A stretch of 64,000 nucleotides of DNA from JAOZHU01 sp964632845 (GTDB taxonomy: Archaea > Thermoproteota > Bathyarchaeia > Bathyarchaeales > Bathycorpusculaceae), in NCBI GenBank assembly GCA_964632845.1, contig CAZWDU010000001.1, forward strand, positions 173,038 to 237,037. The letters run 5' to 3'. Both the position numbers and the translations under genes were made by a program. Below, one piece after another: positions 33,355 through 42,045 of the stretch. The notes under the pieces were generated by a model, which was not told the DNA's origin, made no database searches, and worked only from the letters and a program-made list of their open reading frames with translations. Within the stretch, counting starts at the first letter, position 1. Every line of letters begins with the position of its first letter.

Positions 33355-33621
33355 ATGCGTTTGCAAAGATTAGGCAAGGCTCTTAATATGACGCCGTCCC
33401 AGAACGTTGTTGTAAAAATCGACAAAACCCCGCAAATCGGTGCAGCCGTCATTGATGAGAAGCTGAAAGTTGTCGGCAAAGTCTTCGACATTATAGGCCC
33501 AGTATCTGCGCCTTACGCCGTGGTAAAACCGACAATTAAGGAGCCTGCGAAGCTGGTCAATAAGCAGTTGTATCTGCTTCTCTCGAAAAGGAATGGAGCA
33601 AAAAAGCATGAGTGGAAATAG
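33355..33621 (+). CDS. gar1: H/ACA RNP component Gar1
   Basis: 88 residues from ATG 33355, preceded by GAGAGGGG. It is a small beta-barrel protein with RLGKALNMTPSQNVVVK, VIDEKLKVVGKVFDIIGPVSAPYAVV and the strand LVNKQLYLL, all Gar1 features. With Cbf5, Nop10 and L7Ae it directs pseudouridine formation. Its 3' end overlaps the start of tfb, so the two are translationally linked, a gene order found in many archaea. Confidence 0.93.
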   Translation: MRLQRLGKALNMTPSQNVVVKIDKTPQIGAAVIDEKLKVVGKVFDIIGPVSAPYAVVKPTIKEPAKLVNKQLYLLLSKRNGAKKHEWK

Positions 33622-34582
33622 CGAATTGCGCGGAGACACAAAATCCCAATCGTCAACGCAACGTGTTGAATCGTTTAAGGTTCAATCTTGTCCTGAATGC
33701 GGCAGCACCAGGATTATGCGTGATTACGAGTGCGCCGAAATAGTTTGCATGGACTGCGGCTTCGTGGTGGCAGCCAAAATAGCGGATAGGGGACCTGAAT
33801 GGCGAGCTTTTGACGACGAGCAGCGGTCGAAGCGGACGCGGGTTGGAGCGCCTTTGACATATACTATTCATGATAAGGGCTTATCGACGACGATTGATTG
33901 GCATGACCGGGACATCTACGGCAAAAGTCTTTCGCCAGGGCAGAAGGCACAGGTGTATAGGCTTAGGAAGTGGCAACGGCGCATAAGAGTTTCCGACGCT
34001 ACGGAACGTAACTTGGCTTTTGCTTTGTCTGAAATCACGAAAATCTCTAACAACCTGAACCTTCCGAAGAGCATTTTGGAGACTGCGTCGGTGATTTACC
34101 GAAAGGCTGTGAAGGAGCGACTGATACGTGGGCGGTCGATTCAAGGCGTGACCTCAGCGGCGATTTATTTGGCGTGCAGGCAGTGTGCGTTGCCGAGAAC
34201 GTTGGATGAGATTGCTCAGTCGTCTACGGTGAACAAGAAAGAGGTGGGGCGTAGTTACCGTTTTCTGATTAAGGAGTTGAATTATTCTATTCCGCCGCTT
34301 AAACCCAGCCAGTACATCACCAAGTTCTCCAACCAGCTTACGATGCAGGGGAAAGTGGAGGAGATTGCGCATAAGATTTTGGCGGCTGCAAAGGAGCTTA
34401 AGCTTACTTCGGGTCGTGGTCCAACAGGCATTGCAGCGGCTGCAAGCTACATTGCTTCGGTTTTGACTGGGGAACGGAAGACGCAAAGGGAAATAGCTGA
34501 GATAGCGCAGGTGACTGAGGTTACTATCCGCAACAGGTACAAGGAACTTGTTGAAAGGTTAATGTTTCAGATAAGCATTTAA
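33608..34582 (+). CDS. tfb: Transcription initiation factor B (TFIIB homologue)
   Basis: 324 residues from ATG 33608 (GGAG nine bases upstream); ATG 33593 would add five. The zinc ribbon is Cys28, Cys31, Cys47 and Cys50 (CPECGS, CMDCGF). The B-reader/linker RGPEWRAFDDEQRSKRTRVG follows, then two cyclin repeats (about 125-215 and 220-310, with SIQGVTSAAIYLACR and GPTGIAAAASYIAS). It binds TBP-TATA and BRE and recruits RNA polymerase. Overlaps gar1 by 14 bases. Confidence 0.96.
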   Translation: MSGNSELRGDTKSQSSTQRVESFKVQSCPECGSTRIMRDYECAEIVCMDCGFVVAAKIADRGPEWRAFDDEQRSKRTRVGAPLTYTIHDKGLSTTIDWHDRDIYGKSLSPGQKAQVYRLRKWQRRIRVSDATERNLAFALSEITKISNNLNLPKSILETASVIYRKAVKERLIRGRSIQGVTSAAIYLACRQCALPRTLDEIAQSSTVNKKEVGRSYRFLIKELNYSIPPLKPSQYITKFSNQLTMQGKVEEIAHKILAAAKELKLTSGRGPTGIAAAASYIASVLTGERKTQREIAEIAQVTEVTIRNRYKELVERLMFQISI

Positions 34583-34588
34583 CAACTT

Positions 34589-34636
34589 TCTCCCTCTTTA
34601 TTTTTTGTGCAATAAGCGTTGGTAATTCTTTTTTTC
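34589..34636 (+). terminator. T-rich tracts after tfb
   Basis: CTTTATTTTTTG and ATTCTTTTTTTCC follow the tfb stop and are suitable for archaeal termination. Confidence 0.35.
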
Positions 34637-34719
34637 CTCGTGAACTGGGCAGTGCATGGTAAGTTTTAAGTGTAAACTCGCTGAATCTTATAATGAGGAG
34701 TTAGAGGAGGAAGTTCAGC

Positions 34720-35148
34720 TTGGTTGTTTGTCCAAGTTGTGGGGCAGAGGTAGCTGTTGCTGCCAAAAGTTGGCCTGTATTTTTCAAGAAACAAACAGCA
34801 CGTGGGATAGCGCCTCTGTTTTATGTTGGAGTTTTTGAGTGCCCTAAATGCAAGTCACGATTCAGGTCAAAAGTGGAGCCCACAGTGAAAACTGCGGGAA
34901 CAATAAGCGTTAAGAACGCTGTTGAAAAAATTGAGATTATACGCGCAGGGCTATTGCAGAGTTTGAAGACGTTGCGGGAGAGGATGCGCATTTTGGAGCC
35001 GGAGCGGGCATGTTTGATGGTTGAAATTGAAGAATTGAAGAAAGCTGCGGAGTTGAGGGTTGATGCACTTGAGGATGAGGTGAGTCAGTTGCACGAAGAG
35101 ATAAGGTCTCTGAAAGAACTTTTGGGGTCGGCTGAGCGGTCAGCTTAG
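34720..35148 (+). CDS. Zinc-ribbon/coiled-coil protein, unknown function
   Basis: 142 residues with TTG start 34720, supported by GGAGGAAG 7 bases before it. Two CxxC pairs (CPSCG at 4-8 and CPKCK at 41-45) form a zinc ribbon split by a 33-residue segment. From about residue 65 the chain is an uninterrupted helix rich in Glu, Arg and Leu (VSQLHEEIRSLKELL), a probable dimeric coiled coil. No known name. The layout suggests a nucleic-acid or protein adaptor; this is inference. Confidence 0.65.
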   Translation: MVVCPSCGAEVAVAAKSWPVFFKKQTARGIAPLFYVGVFECPKCKSRFRSKVEPTVKTAGTISVKNAVEKIEIIRAGLLQSLKTLRERMRILEPERACLMVEIEELKKAAELRVDALEDEVSQLHEEIRSLKELLGSAERSA

Positions 35149-35217
35149 TTTTTGTTGAAGAGATTTGAAAGTAATTTAGCGGAATTTTTTTAAGAGTGAA
35201 CAAATCATTTTTAGGAT

Positions 35218-35832
35218 ATGCCCTACAGGTTCACCTTTGATCTTTCTCAGGTTCCGCGATTCTTCTTCACCGAAATCGCCAGAATCAGCTATCAAAAGGG
35301 CATGCATAAGTCGCTGCTTGAAACCCTGCAGCGGATTATTACGAAGTTTAGGATCCAGGAAGCCACTGGGCTTAACCTTTCAGATGCTATCGTGCTTATT
35401 CATGACTTAATTGATGTGCAAGCTGTTAACCTTACGGAAAGAAAAAAGTTTTTGAAAACGAAAAAACGTGCACTTCTACTTCCGCATTGTTCCAGAAAAT
35501 ACATGGATAGCCGCTGCAAAGCTGCTTTCGAGCCAAGTGTTCCCTCTTACACGTGTGCGCATTGTTCTCAAGACTGCCTAGTTAACAAGGCAGATGCCCT
35601 AGCTAAGAAAAAGGGGTATGACGTTTACGTGTTGCCTGGCGGTTCGTGTGTTCCAAAAATTTTGAAGACCGCACAGTATGAGGGCATTGTCGGAGTGGCA
35701 TGCGGGGAAGAGATAAAGATTTCTGAGGCTATTTTGGGCGAGTCGGATGTGGCTACGCAAGCTATTCCCTTAATAAAGAATGGGTGCGCTAACACGGTTT
35801 TTAATCTGGAAACTTTGGTTAAAACTTTATAG
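35218..35832 (+). CDS. DUF116-family Cys-rich protein
   Basis: 204 residues. An N-terminal helical part (1-80) leads to the DUF116 core: LLLPHCSRKY, a Cys-rich stretch YTCAHCSQDCLV, KKKGYDVYVLPGGSCVPKIL, GIVGVACGEEI and the end NGCANTVFNLE. The eight or so cysteines suggest a metal or iron-sulfur site. DUF116 proteins often neighbour lipoate or one-carbon genes in other archaea, but no such gene is adjacent here. Biochemical role unknown. The ATG at 35218 is close to the upstream T-rich spacer, with no obvious Shine-Dalgarno site. Confidence 0.75.
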   Translation: MPYRFTFDLSQVPRFFFTEIARISYQKGMHKSLLETLQRIITKFRIQEATGLNLSDAIVLIHDLIDVQAVNLTERKKFLKTKKRALLLPHCSRKYMDSRCKAAFEPSVPSYTCAHCSQDCLVNKADALAKKKGYDVYVLPGGSCVPKILKTAQYEGIVGVACGEEIKISEAILGESDVATQAIPLIKNGCANTVFNLETLVKTL

Positions 35833-35843
35833 TGTAAGCGATT

Positions 35844-36005
35844 TTACTTTACGAGTTCACGTTTCTTCCATCTGAGGTTCTTGCTTCGGCATTTTCTGCA
35901 TTTCGTGGCGGTTGCAGCGTTTCTAACTCCGCAATCCCTGCAGATTTTCATGTACAATCTGTGCTTCTGTGCTATGGACTTTTTAATTGGGTCTAATATT
36001 GGCAT
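35844..36005 (-). CDS. rpl40e: 50S ribosomal protein L40e
   Basis: A 53-residue zinc-finger protein too short for most gene finders. Cys22-x2-Cys25 (KICRDCGVRN) and Cys36-x2-Cys39 (TKCRKCRSKNLRWKKREL) form the finger; the basic tail is characteristic of archaeal L40e and of the ribosomal half of eukaryotic ubiquitin-L40 fusions. It converges on the DUF116 gene 11 bases away. Confidence 0.93.
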   Translation of the reverse strand: MPILDPIKKSIAQKHRLYMKICRDCGVRNAATATKCRKCRSKNLRWKKRELVK

Positions 36006-36067
36006 TTAGCGTTTCCTCGTTTTTGGCTAAGACTCAGATGGTTATCTGTCAAATATACTTTTTCGTT

Positions 36068-36535
36068 TTACTTGATGACTTCAATGGTAACATAAGACCG
36101 CGTATCCTGAATGCCATCTATAGCATACAGTTTCTTGAGAATTTCATCCAAGTTTTCCCTCTCAACAATAATCAACGCATCCACTTCCCCAGCTATCCTG
36201 AAAGCCCTAGTAACCGCAATCTCCTTTATCTGATTATACACCTGAATACGCTTTATAGGCGAAACCTTGAGGAGAATAAACGCTGGAGTTGTGGACACAC
36301 CGAGAGCGCTTAACCCTTTCTCCGTAACATCTATAAACCCGCGTCCCGTGCGGATGTACCCTGCGTTCTTAAGCTTCCTCAAATGCCCATTCAACGCTTG
36401 CCTGCTTATGCCTAACTGCTCCGACAACTCGTCCTGCTTAACGCGCAGAGTATACGTACTTGCAGACCTGCCCTTTTCGTAGAGCATTTTCAGAAGTTTA
36501 ACTGACCGTTTTGTAAGAGGCTCCAAACTACTCAC
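36068..36535 (-). CDS. Lrp/AsnC-family transcription regulator
   Basis: 155 residues. The N-terminal winged helix (about 10-70) has VKQDELSEQLGISRQALNGHLRKLKNAGYIR, with the recognition helix SRQALNGHLRKL. The C-terminal RAM-like ligand domain (about 82-155) begins PAFILLKVSP and has IAGEVDALIIVERENLDEILKKLYAIDGIQDT. Lrp-type regulators form octamers that sense amino acids or other small molecules. The target is unknown; the 360-base spacer upstream could be its own control region. Confidence 0.88.
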   Translation of the reverse strand: MSSLEPLTKRSVKLLKMLYEKGRSASTYTLRVKQDELSEQLGISRQALNGHLRKLKNAGYIRTGRGFIDVTEKGLSALGVSTTPAFILLKVSPIKRIQVYNQIKEIAVTRAFRIAGEVDALIIVERENLDEILKKLYAIDGIQDTRSYVTIEVIK

Positions 36536-36897
36536 TTTCTACCAGTTTGTTAAACCAAAGGTTTACAATTATCGCGTTATTTAAGACTTTACCTAAATAA
36601 AACGAGACGTTTCACTTATTGTCACATGGCGCGCACATGAAAGAACTTTTTTCCTCACTAACTCTAAACACCACCAACAGCAACAAAATGACCCGCAAAA
36701 AAGGCACACACTCAACAAGCACCAAGATAAACAACATGACCTGCACCGCAAACACACTGCAAAAAACCGCCACAGCAAACATGCGCCTTTAAATAGAGGG
36801 GCTATAGCTTTTCCCCAAACAACAGAGACAACGACTTCCGAACACTAAGCAAATTTTAATAGGTTGATACACCCTTACCCTTCTCTAAGGGAATGAG
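36536..36897. other. Intergenic region between Lrp regulator and Trm112-like gene
   Basis: 362 bases without a clear gene. A TATA-like ATTTTAATAG at 36853-36862 probably serves the Trm112-like gene. CCTTTAAATAGAGG at 36785-36798 is another box A candidate. A low-complexity stretch at 36640-36785 codes on the minus strand for a small hydrophobic peptide, listed separately. Confidence 0.5.
36612..36782 (-). CDS. Possible small hydrophobic protein with CxxC tail
   Basis: A 56-residue frame from ATG 36782 to TGA 36612-36614. It reads as one long hydrophobic segment (MFAVAVFCSVFAVQVMLFIL, then VIPF-like and LLLLVVF stretches) followed by RVSEEKSSFMCAPCDNK, a charged tail with CxxC. The membrane-like order is suggestive, but base composition is skewed, no ribosome site is seen, and a competing frame is also open. 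Treat as a candidate only. Confidence 0.2.
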   Translation of the reverse strand: MFAVAVFCSVFAVQVMLFILVLVECVPFLRVILLLLVVFRVSEEKSSFMCAPCDNK

Positions 36898-37170
36898 ATG
36901 AAACGAAAACTCATGGATATCCTCGCTTGCCCAATCGATAAATACCACCCACTTGAGCTTCACATTTTCGAAGAAAAAGACGAAATAGTAGAAGGCTTAA
37001 TCGTTTGCCCCAAATGCTTACGCTGGTACCCAATCCGCGACGAAATCCCCGAAATGCTGCCTGACGAACTGCGAAAAGCAACTGAAGACCTGCCATTTCT
37101 AAAAAAATGGAAAAACAAAATACCAGAAAAAATAGTCGCTGAAGGCAACCCCTTCAACTTAAAACACTAA
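36898..37170 (+). CDS. Trm112-family zinc-binding protein
   Basis: 90 residues. The start MKRKLMDILACPIDKYHPLEL and the pair Cys37-Cys40 (LIVCPKCLRWYPIRDEIPEMLP) match Trm112/YcaR-type proteins, with Cys11, Cys37 and Cys40 as metal ligands. Trm112 stabilises and activates methyltransferases acting on tRNA, rRNA and release factor in eukaryotes and archaea. The C-terminal extension ends NPFNLKH. A TATA-like element about 40 bases upstream suggests its own transcript. Confidence 0.85.
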   Translation: MKRKLMDILACPIDKYHPLELHIFEEKDEIVEGLIVCPKCLRWYPIRDEIPEMLPDELRKATEDLPFLKKWKNKIPEKIVAEGNPFNLKH

Positions 37171-37186
37171 ACAGGTACGCAGAACA

Positions 37187-38134
37187 CTACCTCAGTTTTA
37201 TCGCCCTGTTTTTCGCCGACGACTGCAATGCAGCTTCAGCTATCTGCAGAGCTTTCACACCGTCAGTAGCCGTAACCAAAGGTTCCTTCTTTACGGCTAC
37301 GCAATCTGCAAAATGCTGCAGCTCAAGTTTCAACGGCTCCTGCCAGGGATACCTCGGCTGCCAACTTTCCTTCGCATCCTCAATCCACAATTCCTGCGTG
37401 ATATAATCCAACCGCATTATAGCCTCACTGCCAGTCACCGTTAAAGTCCTTGTCTTATACGGCGTCAACCAGTTAGACTCAATAAACGCAGTTTTACCAT
37501 CCTCGTACGTGAGCATTATCTGCGCGTAATCCTCAAACTTCTTATGCCGCATACTTCCCGTCTTCGCGTAAACCGTAATTGGATCTTTACTAGATATGTA
37601 ACGCATGATGTCTATGTCGTGAATCGCAGTGTCCTTAACCACGCCCACATCACCAATCCGTTCAGGCCACTGAGAAACCCTCTTCGCAGTAACGCACACA
37701 AGCTCCCCAAGCTTCTTGTTCGCAACCGCCTCTCGAATATGCTGCAACCCAGGAATAAACCGCATCAAAAAACCCACCGTCAAATGCAAACCGTTTTTCT
37801 CAGCCGCATCCACAAGCCGCTCTGCCTGCTTAACGTTAGTAGCCATTGGCTTTTCCACAAGAACATGTTTTCCAGCATTCAACGCTTTAAGAGCTTCTTT
37901 AGCAAGGCTAGTTGACCACGTGCATATACTCACCGCTTCAATTGCCTCATTCCTCAACATTTGAGCGCTATTCGTGTAGGCTTTCACGCTAAACTGGTTG
38001 GCTATACTTTTTGCTCGCTCAGCGCTCGCGTCGCAAATAGCCACAAGCTCAGTTGATGCCAGTTCTTTGTAAACTCTCGCATGGTTTTTTCCCCAAAATC
38101 CAGTGCCTACGACTGCTACACCTAATTTCTTCAT
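37187..38134 (-). CDS. Gfo/Idh/MocA-family NAD(P)-dependent sugar oxidoreductase
   Basis: 315 residues. The Rossmann start VAVVGTGFWGKNHARVYKEL is at about 6-25, the catalytic EKP motif is HVLVEKPMATN near 92-102, and the substrate domain contains KDTAIHDIDIMRYI with the expected His-Asp. It resembles UDP-N-acetylglucosamine 3-dehydrogenase-type enzymes (WlbA-like) that oxidise sugar nucleotides. Last gene of a four-gene operon; its ATG overlaps the previous stop by 4 bases. Substrate is inferred from context. Confidence 0.85.
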   Translation of the reverse strand: MKKLGVAVVGTGFWGKNHARVYKELASTELVAICDASAERAKSIANQFSVKAYTNSAQMLRNEAIEAVSICTWSTSLAKEALKALNAGKHVLVEKPMATNVKQAERLVDAAEKNGLHLTVGFLMRFIPGLQHIREAVANKKLGELVCVTAKRVSQWPERIGDVGVVKDTAIHDIDIMRYISSKDPITVYAKTGSMRHKKFEDYAQIMLTYEDGKTAFIESNWLTPYKTRTLTVTGSEAIMRLDYITQELWIEDAKESWQPRYPWQEPLKLELQHFADCVAVKKEPLVTATDGVKALQIAEAALQSSAKNRAIKLR

Positions 38135-39486
38135 TTCTTCTCAACTCCTCGTCCTAAACCACGATATACGAAACCTTCTTTTTCAACTTTTTGAGGTTCA
38201 ATTGTCCCTGTTAAATCAACTATTGCCGCTGGCATCCTCATCACAGTGCGTAGCTTCTTCAAGTTTAACCGCTTAAACTGGTCGTGTTCAGCCAATATCA
38301 CTGTGCAATCTGTGCTCTCTACAGCTTCATTTAAGTTTCTTTTGAATACACGCGACATTTCTAAAACGTCGCTTCTGGCAACCAAAGGGTCATAAACGCT
38401 GACTTTGGCACCTTTCGCCTCTAACAGTTTAACAAACGTCTCTGCTGTTGACTTTGACCACACTGCGCCCAGCACAGCAACCCTAGCTCGCCGCAACGTT
38501 TTCCCGCAACTTCGTAACACACCCTGCACCGTATTAACAACATGCCTAACCATGTTCTCATTTATTTGCCTAGCAAGCGCCGTAAGCCTAAGTTTAGTGC
38601 CCAAATTTTCCGCATTTTCAAGCAACAGGTACGCTTCGTCTACGCCCTCTTCCGCCGTAATCGTTGGCGCAAAACCTTCACCTGCATCAGGAACCAAGAG
38701 CTTAAACGCTTCAAAATAGTCTACACCCGCATTTTCGCAGAGAACAGCCAATTCATTCGCTAAAGCCACGTTCGCATCTCGCCTAGCAACAGCAAAAAGC
38801 GTAGCTAACTCCGCAGTTTTTGCATTCAACACTTGTTTAACGCCTTTCTTAGTCACCGTTCCCAGAACAATCGAAGCTGCTTCTAAGCTGCTCTTATCAT
38901 TAGCAGCAACCGTTAATTCTCGATTACTAATTTCAATAACTTGCCCACTTAAAACCTGAAAAGGGCTGTAGACTAAACCAAAATCGTCACCCACTCTGAA
39001 CCCTGATGTGTTCTCCAAAATTTCCTTAAGAACACCTTCAGTGAAACCGAAGCCCGCTACGCCGCCATAAACAACCAATGCACCTCGGCGAAGTGCCGCT
39101 CCAACCTGCTTGCAACTGCTCTCTACTTCCGAATAATCAGGGTTTTTCTTATCATCAATTTTCGCAGTAATTGCCAAAATCACGATGTCGCTTTGCGAAA
39201 CTGAGGTCTTAACCTCGCTCGCAGTGCTTAATTTTCCAGTCCGCACAAAACGCTTCAACTTGACCTCTACTTCGCGTTCAAAGAAAGGAGTTTTCCCTCT
39301 TGCCAACCGCCTAACTAAGCTCTGATCTGCATCAGTGCAAATGACTTGGTAACCAGCCTCAGCAAAGGCAACAGCATAAAGAACACCTTTTTCTCCACAA
39401 CCAATAACACTTACCGTGTATGTTCCACGTTTCTCAACCGTGTCTACTTCTTCAGGCATTAAGCGCAAAACAGCAGGCATACACAA
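38131..39486 (-). CDS. Nucleotide-sugar dehydrogenase homologue lacking key catalytic residues
   Basis: 451 residues with the UDP-glucose/UDP-ManNAc dehydrogenase fold: dinucleotide motif VSVIGCGEKGVLYAVAFAEAGYQV (26-49), a central helix AVARRDANVALANELAVLCENAGVD, and a C-terminal domain with VAVLGAVWSKSTAETFVKLLEAKGA. However, the segment that normally holds the catalytic Cys (GGHCIPxDP) reads GEGFAPTITAEE (269-280), and the AExxK Lys is replaced (AELATL, 225-230). It may be a structural or regulatory paralogue, or carry out a different two-electron oxidation. It sits between glmM and the Gfo/Idh gene. Confidence 0.75.
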   Translation of the reverse strand: MCMPAVLRLMPEEVDTVEKRGTYTVSVIGCGEKGVLYAVAFAEAGYQVICTDADQSLVRRLARGKTPFFEREVEVKLKRFVRTGKLSTASEVKTSVSQSDIVILAITAKIDDKKNPDYSEVESSCKQVGAALRRGALVVYGGVAGFGFTEGVLKEILENTSGFRVGDDFGLVYSPFQVLSGQVIEISNRELTVAANDKSSLEAASIVLGTVTKKGVKQVLNAKTAELATLFAVARRDANVALANELAVLCENAGVDYFEAFKLLVPDAGEGFAPTITAEEGVDEAYLLLENAENLGTKLRLTALARQINENMVRHVVNTVQGVLRSCGKTLRRARVAVLGAVWSKSTAETFVKLLEAKGAKVSVYDPLVARSDVLEMSRVFKRNLNEAVESTDCTVILAEHDQFKRLNLKKLRTVMRMPAAIVDLTGTIEPQKVEKEGFVYRGLGRGVEKK

Positions 39487-39510
39487 TATTCTCCAGCGCG
39501 CTTCCTATCA

Positions 39511-40878
39511 TCAGACAACTTCAAGAATTTCCTTAAGCCTCAAACTATAATCAGCGACCAACTTTAAGGCTTTTTCGTGACTTTTCGCTTCCGCATACAA
39601 CCTGTAAACAGGCTCAGTTCCACTAGGACGCACTAAAATGGCGCTTTTGTCCTCAAACCAAATTTTCACGCCATCAATAGTACTCATGTTTGCACCTTTC
39701 ACATCTGTAACCAGTTTTTCCAGCACCTTTCCTTTTTTGTCCTCAGGGCACTCCACTTTGCCTTTTTCAATAAAATATTGCGGTTGCTCCGCGATTAACT
39801 CTGAAAGCTTTTCGCCAGTTTCAGCCATCACTTCCAAAATTAAAGCAGTTGTCATTGCTCCATCACGAACAGCCTGATGTGGACCATAAAAAACCCCACC
39901 GTTTTCCTCTCCGCCCAATTTAGCGTTCATTTCCTTCATTTTCTGCGAAACAGTCACGCTGCCTACTTTAGTCCACACGATTTCGCCCTTATACGCGTCA
40001 GCAACATCTTGAACAAGCGTTGAAGAGCTTACAGGCGTAACTATTTTTGCATATGGGTTTTCCTCCAAGAAACGCTTCTCAATTAAAGCAAAAGTTTTAT
40101 CTCCCCAGTAAATCTCGCCATTTTCATCAACAAATATTGAACGGTCAGCGTCGCCGTCGAAAGCTACACCTAAATCTGCGCCTATAGCTTTCACGGTTAC
40201 AGCTATTTCTTGAAGGTTTTCTGGTCGCGGTTCCGGCAGCCTTCCAGGAAACGTGCCATCTATGTTCGCGTTTATACTTGTAACTTTACAGCCGAGTTCA
40301 CGCAGAAGATGAGGCGCTGTTAAGCCGCCTACGCTGTTAGCCGCATCCACAACAACATGATACTGTTTTGCAGCTATCTTGGTAACGTCCACTTGTTTTT
40401 TTATCGATTCCACGTACTCGTCATTCACGCCGAGCAGTTCACGGCTTGTTCCAAGCTTGTCCCACTCCGCAAATACTGCTGTATTTTCGAAGTAGATTTT
40501 TTCTATTTCTGTTTCTTGCTCGTGTGAAATTTCTATGCCGTCGTTCCAAATGACTTTTATTCCGTTATATTCTGGCGGATTGTGAGACGCGGTTATGATT
40601 ACTCCGCCGTCCATCTTGTGATTTTTCACAGCGTACTGTAGTGATGGTGTAGGGGCCATTCCTGCGAAGAACACGTTGCATCCTGTGGCTGTTAAGCCTG
40701 CGGTGACTGCTTTCGCGAACATTGGTCCGCTGGTTCTGGCGTCGTAGCCTATTAGTAGGTTTTTTCGTGCAAAAAAGGTGCCGATTGCTGAGCCTACTTT
40801 TATTGCCATTTCGGGGGTTAGTTCTTTGTTGGTGAGTCCGCGGATGCCGTTTGTTCCGAAAAGCTTGTGTGTGTTCAT
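39511..40878 (-). CDS. glmM: Phosphoglucosamine mutase (GlmM-type phosphohexomutase)
   Basis: 455 residues. The four phosphohexomutase motifs are present: phosphoserine loop VIITASHNPPEYNG with Ser98, metal site FDGDADRS near 240, sugar-specificity loop GGEENGGVFYG near 325, and the phosphate-binding VRPSGTEPVYRLY near 418. GEENGG is usual in archaeal GlmM. It interconverts glucosamine-6-P and glucosamine-1-P, with possible glucose or mannose phosphate activity. It lies 20 bases after the nucleotidyltransferase gene. Confidence 0.9.
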   Translation of the reverse strand: MNTHKLFGTNGIRGLTNKELTPEMAIKVGSAIGTFFARKNLLIGYDARTSGPMFAKAVTAGLTATGCNVFFAGMAPTPSLQYAVKNHKMDGGVIITASHNPPEYNGIKVIWNDGIEISHEQETEIEKIYFENTAVFAEWDKLGTSRELLGVNDEYVESIKKQVDVTKIAAKQYHVVVDAANSVGGLTAPHLLRELGCKVTSINANIDGTFPGRLPEPRPENLQEIAVTVKAIGADLGVAFDGDADRSIFVDENGEIYWGDKTFALIEKRFLEENPYAKIVTPVSSSTLVQDVADAYKGEIVWTKVGSVTVSQKMKEMNAKLGGEENGGVFYGPHQAVRDGAMTTALILEVMAETGEKLSELIAEQPQYFIEKGKVECPEDKKGKVLEKLVTDVKGANMSTIDGVKIWFEDKSAILVRPSGTEPVYRLYAEAKSHEKALKLVADYSLRLKEILEVV

Positions 40879-40898
40879 GGTTTTTCCCTTTTTGTGTT

Positions 40899-41987
40899 TT
40901 AACAGATAATCGTGGTTTTTAATATGTTTTCAGAAACTTCTTTCGCTGGGCAGACTGCTGTGTCTTCGGTGAGTGTGATGTTGTCTTTGATTTTTGCTTG
41001 GTCAGCGATGATGCAGCCGTTGTTTATTTTAACGTTTTTTCCGATTGTCACGGCTTCGCCTATTATTGTTCCAGTTATCGATGATGAATCGCCTATTTTT
41101 GTGTCTGGAAAAATTACTGAGTTGTTTATTTGCACGTTTTTGCCCGTGGTCACGTTTCTTCCCAAGACAACGTATGGACCTATGATTGTTTTTTCGCCTA
41201 TTATAACGTGTTTGTCTAGTGCGACTGGGAGTTTTAGAGTGTATTTGCGTGTGTTTTTGTGTTTTTGTGTGGTGTTAATGGTGTCGAGGAGGAGTTTGTT
41301 TGTTTGGAGGTATTCTTCGGGTTTGCCTATGTCTATCCACATATCTGTGGTTACGTGTCCGTAGAGTGTGCCTCGTTGGACTAGTTTGGGGAAGATTTCA
41401 CGTTCAATCGAGACTGCTCTGCCTTTTGGGATGTATTGGAAAATTCTGGGGCTTAGAGCATAAACTCCTGCGTTTATGAGGCTGCTTGGGGCAGTATCTT
41501 TTGGCGGTTTCTCTATGAATCGTGTTATGCGGTTGTCTTTTGCGATTCGTGCTACGCCGTATCGTGTTGGGTCTTCGACTTGGTGGAGGGCGATGGTTGC
41601 TGTGGCGTGTGTTTTTTTATGGGTTTCCAGTAATTCGTGGTAGTTTAGGTTTGTAAGTATATCGCCGTTTATGACTAGGAAAGACTCATCGTGTCCGATT
41701 AGTTTTTCGGCTTTTTTTATTGGTCCTGCTGTTCCCAGCGGCGTTTTGTGTGGGTCGTGGGAGTATTTTACGTGTAAACCGTGTTTTGGGATTCGTTGTT
41801 GTTTTATATGCAGTGCGGTTTGCTGGTTGACGGCGAGTATGACTTCGGTGACGTTGTTTTGGGCGAGTTTTTCGAATATCCATTGAAGCAGTGGCTTGTT
41901 GAGTATTGGGAATAGAGTTTTGGGTCTGGTGCAGCTTAGAGGTCTTAGTCTCGTACCAAGTCCACCTGCGAGAATCAAGGCTTTCAT
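40899..41987 (-). CDS. GlmU-like sugar-1-phosphate nucleotidyltransferase with left-handed beta-helix
   Basis: 362 residues. The N-terminal nucleotidyltransferase domain has LILAGGLGTRLRPLSCTRPK (4-22), VINGDILTN near 105 with the metal-binding Asp, and FIEKPPKD. The C-terminal part (about 255-345) shows hexapeptide repeats of a left-handed beta-helix (VIIGEKTIIGPYVVLG, VTIGKNVKINNG). It makes a UDP- or dTDP/GDP-sugar, probably UDP-GlcNAc given glmM beside it. First gene of the amino-sugar operon. Confidence 0.88.
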   Translation of the reverse strand: MKALILAGGLGTRLRPLSCTRPKTLFPILNKPLLQWIFEKLAQNNVTEVILAVNQQTALHIKQQRIPKHGLHVKYSHDPHKTPLGTAGPIKKAEKLIGHDESFLVINGDILTNLNYHELLETHKKTHATATIALHQVEDPTRYGVARIAKDNRITRFIEKPPKDTAPSSLINAGVYALSPRIFQYIPKGRAVSIEREIFPKLVQRGTLYGHVTTDMWIDIGKPEEYLQTNKLLLDTINTTQKHKNTRKYTLKLPVALDKHVIIGEKTIIGPYVVLGRNVTTGKNVQINNSVIFPDTKIGDSSSITGTIIGEAVTIGKNVKINNGCIIADQAKIKDNITLTEDTAVCPAKEVSENILKTTIIC

Positions 41988-42034
41988 TTGGGGGTTACCA
42001 CGTGTAAATTGCAGGGTTACTAGTCGCGGTTTCT

Positions 42035-42045
42035 TGGTATATAAA
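42035..42045 (-). promoter_or_regulatory. TATA box of the amino-sugar operon
   Basis: GTTTATATACC on the minus strand predicts initiation near 42013, about 26 bases before the first ATG. Confidence 0.5.

Noticed and set aside
36593..36778. 61-codon minus-strand frame rich in Cys and Trp
   Set aside because: Composition (runs of Cys, Leu and Arg) is unlike any protein in the window, it has no ribosome site, and it overlaps a more sensible frame that is itself doubtful.
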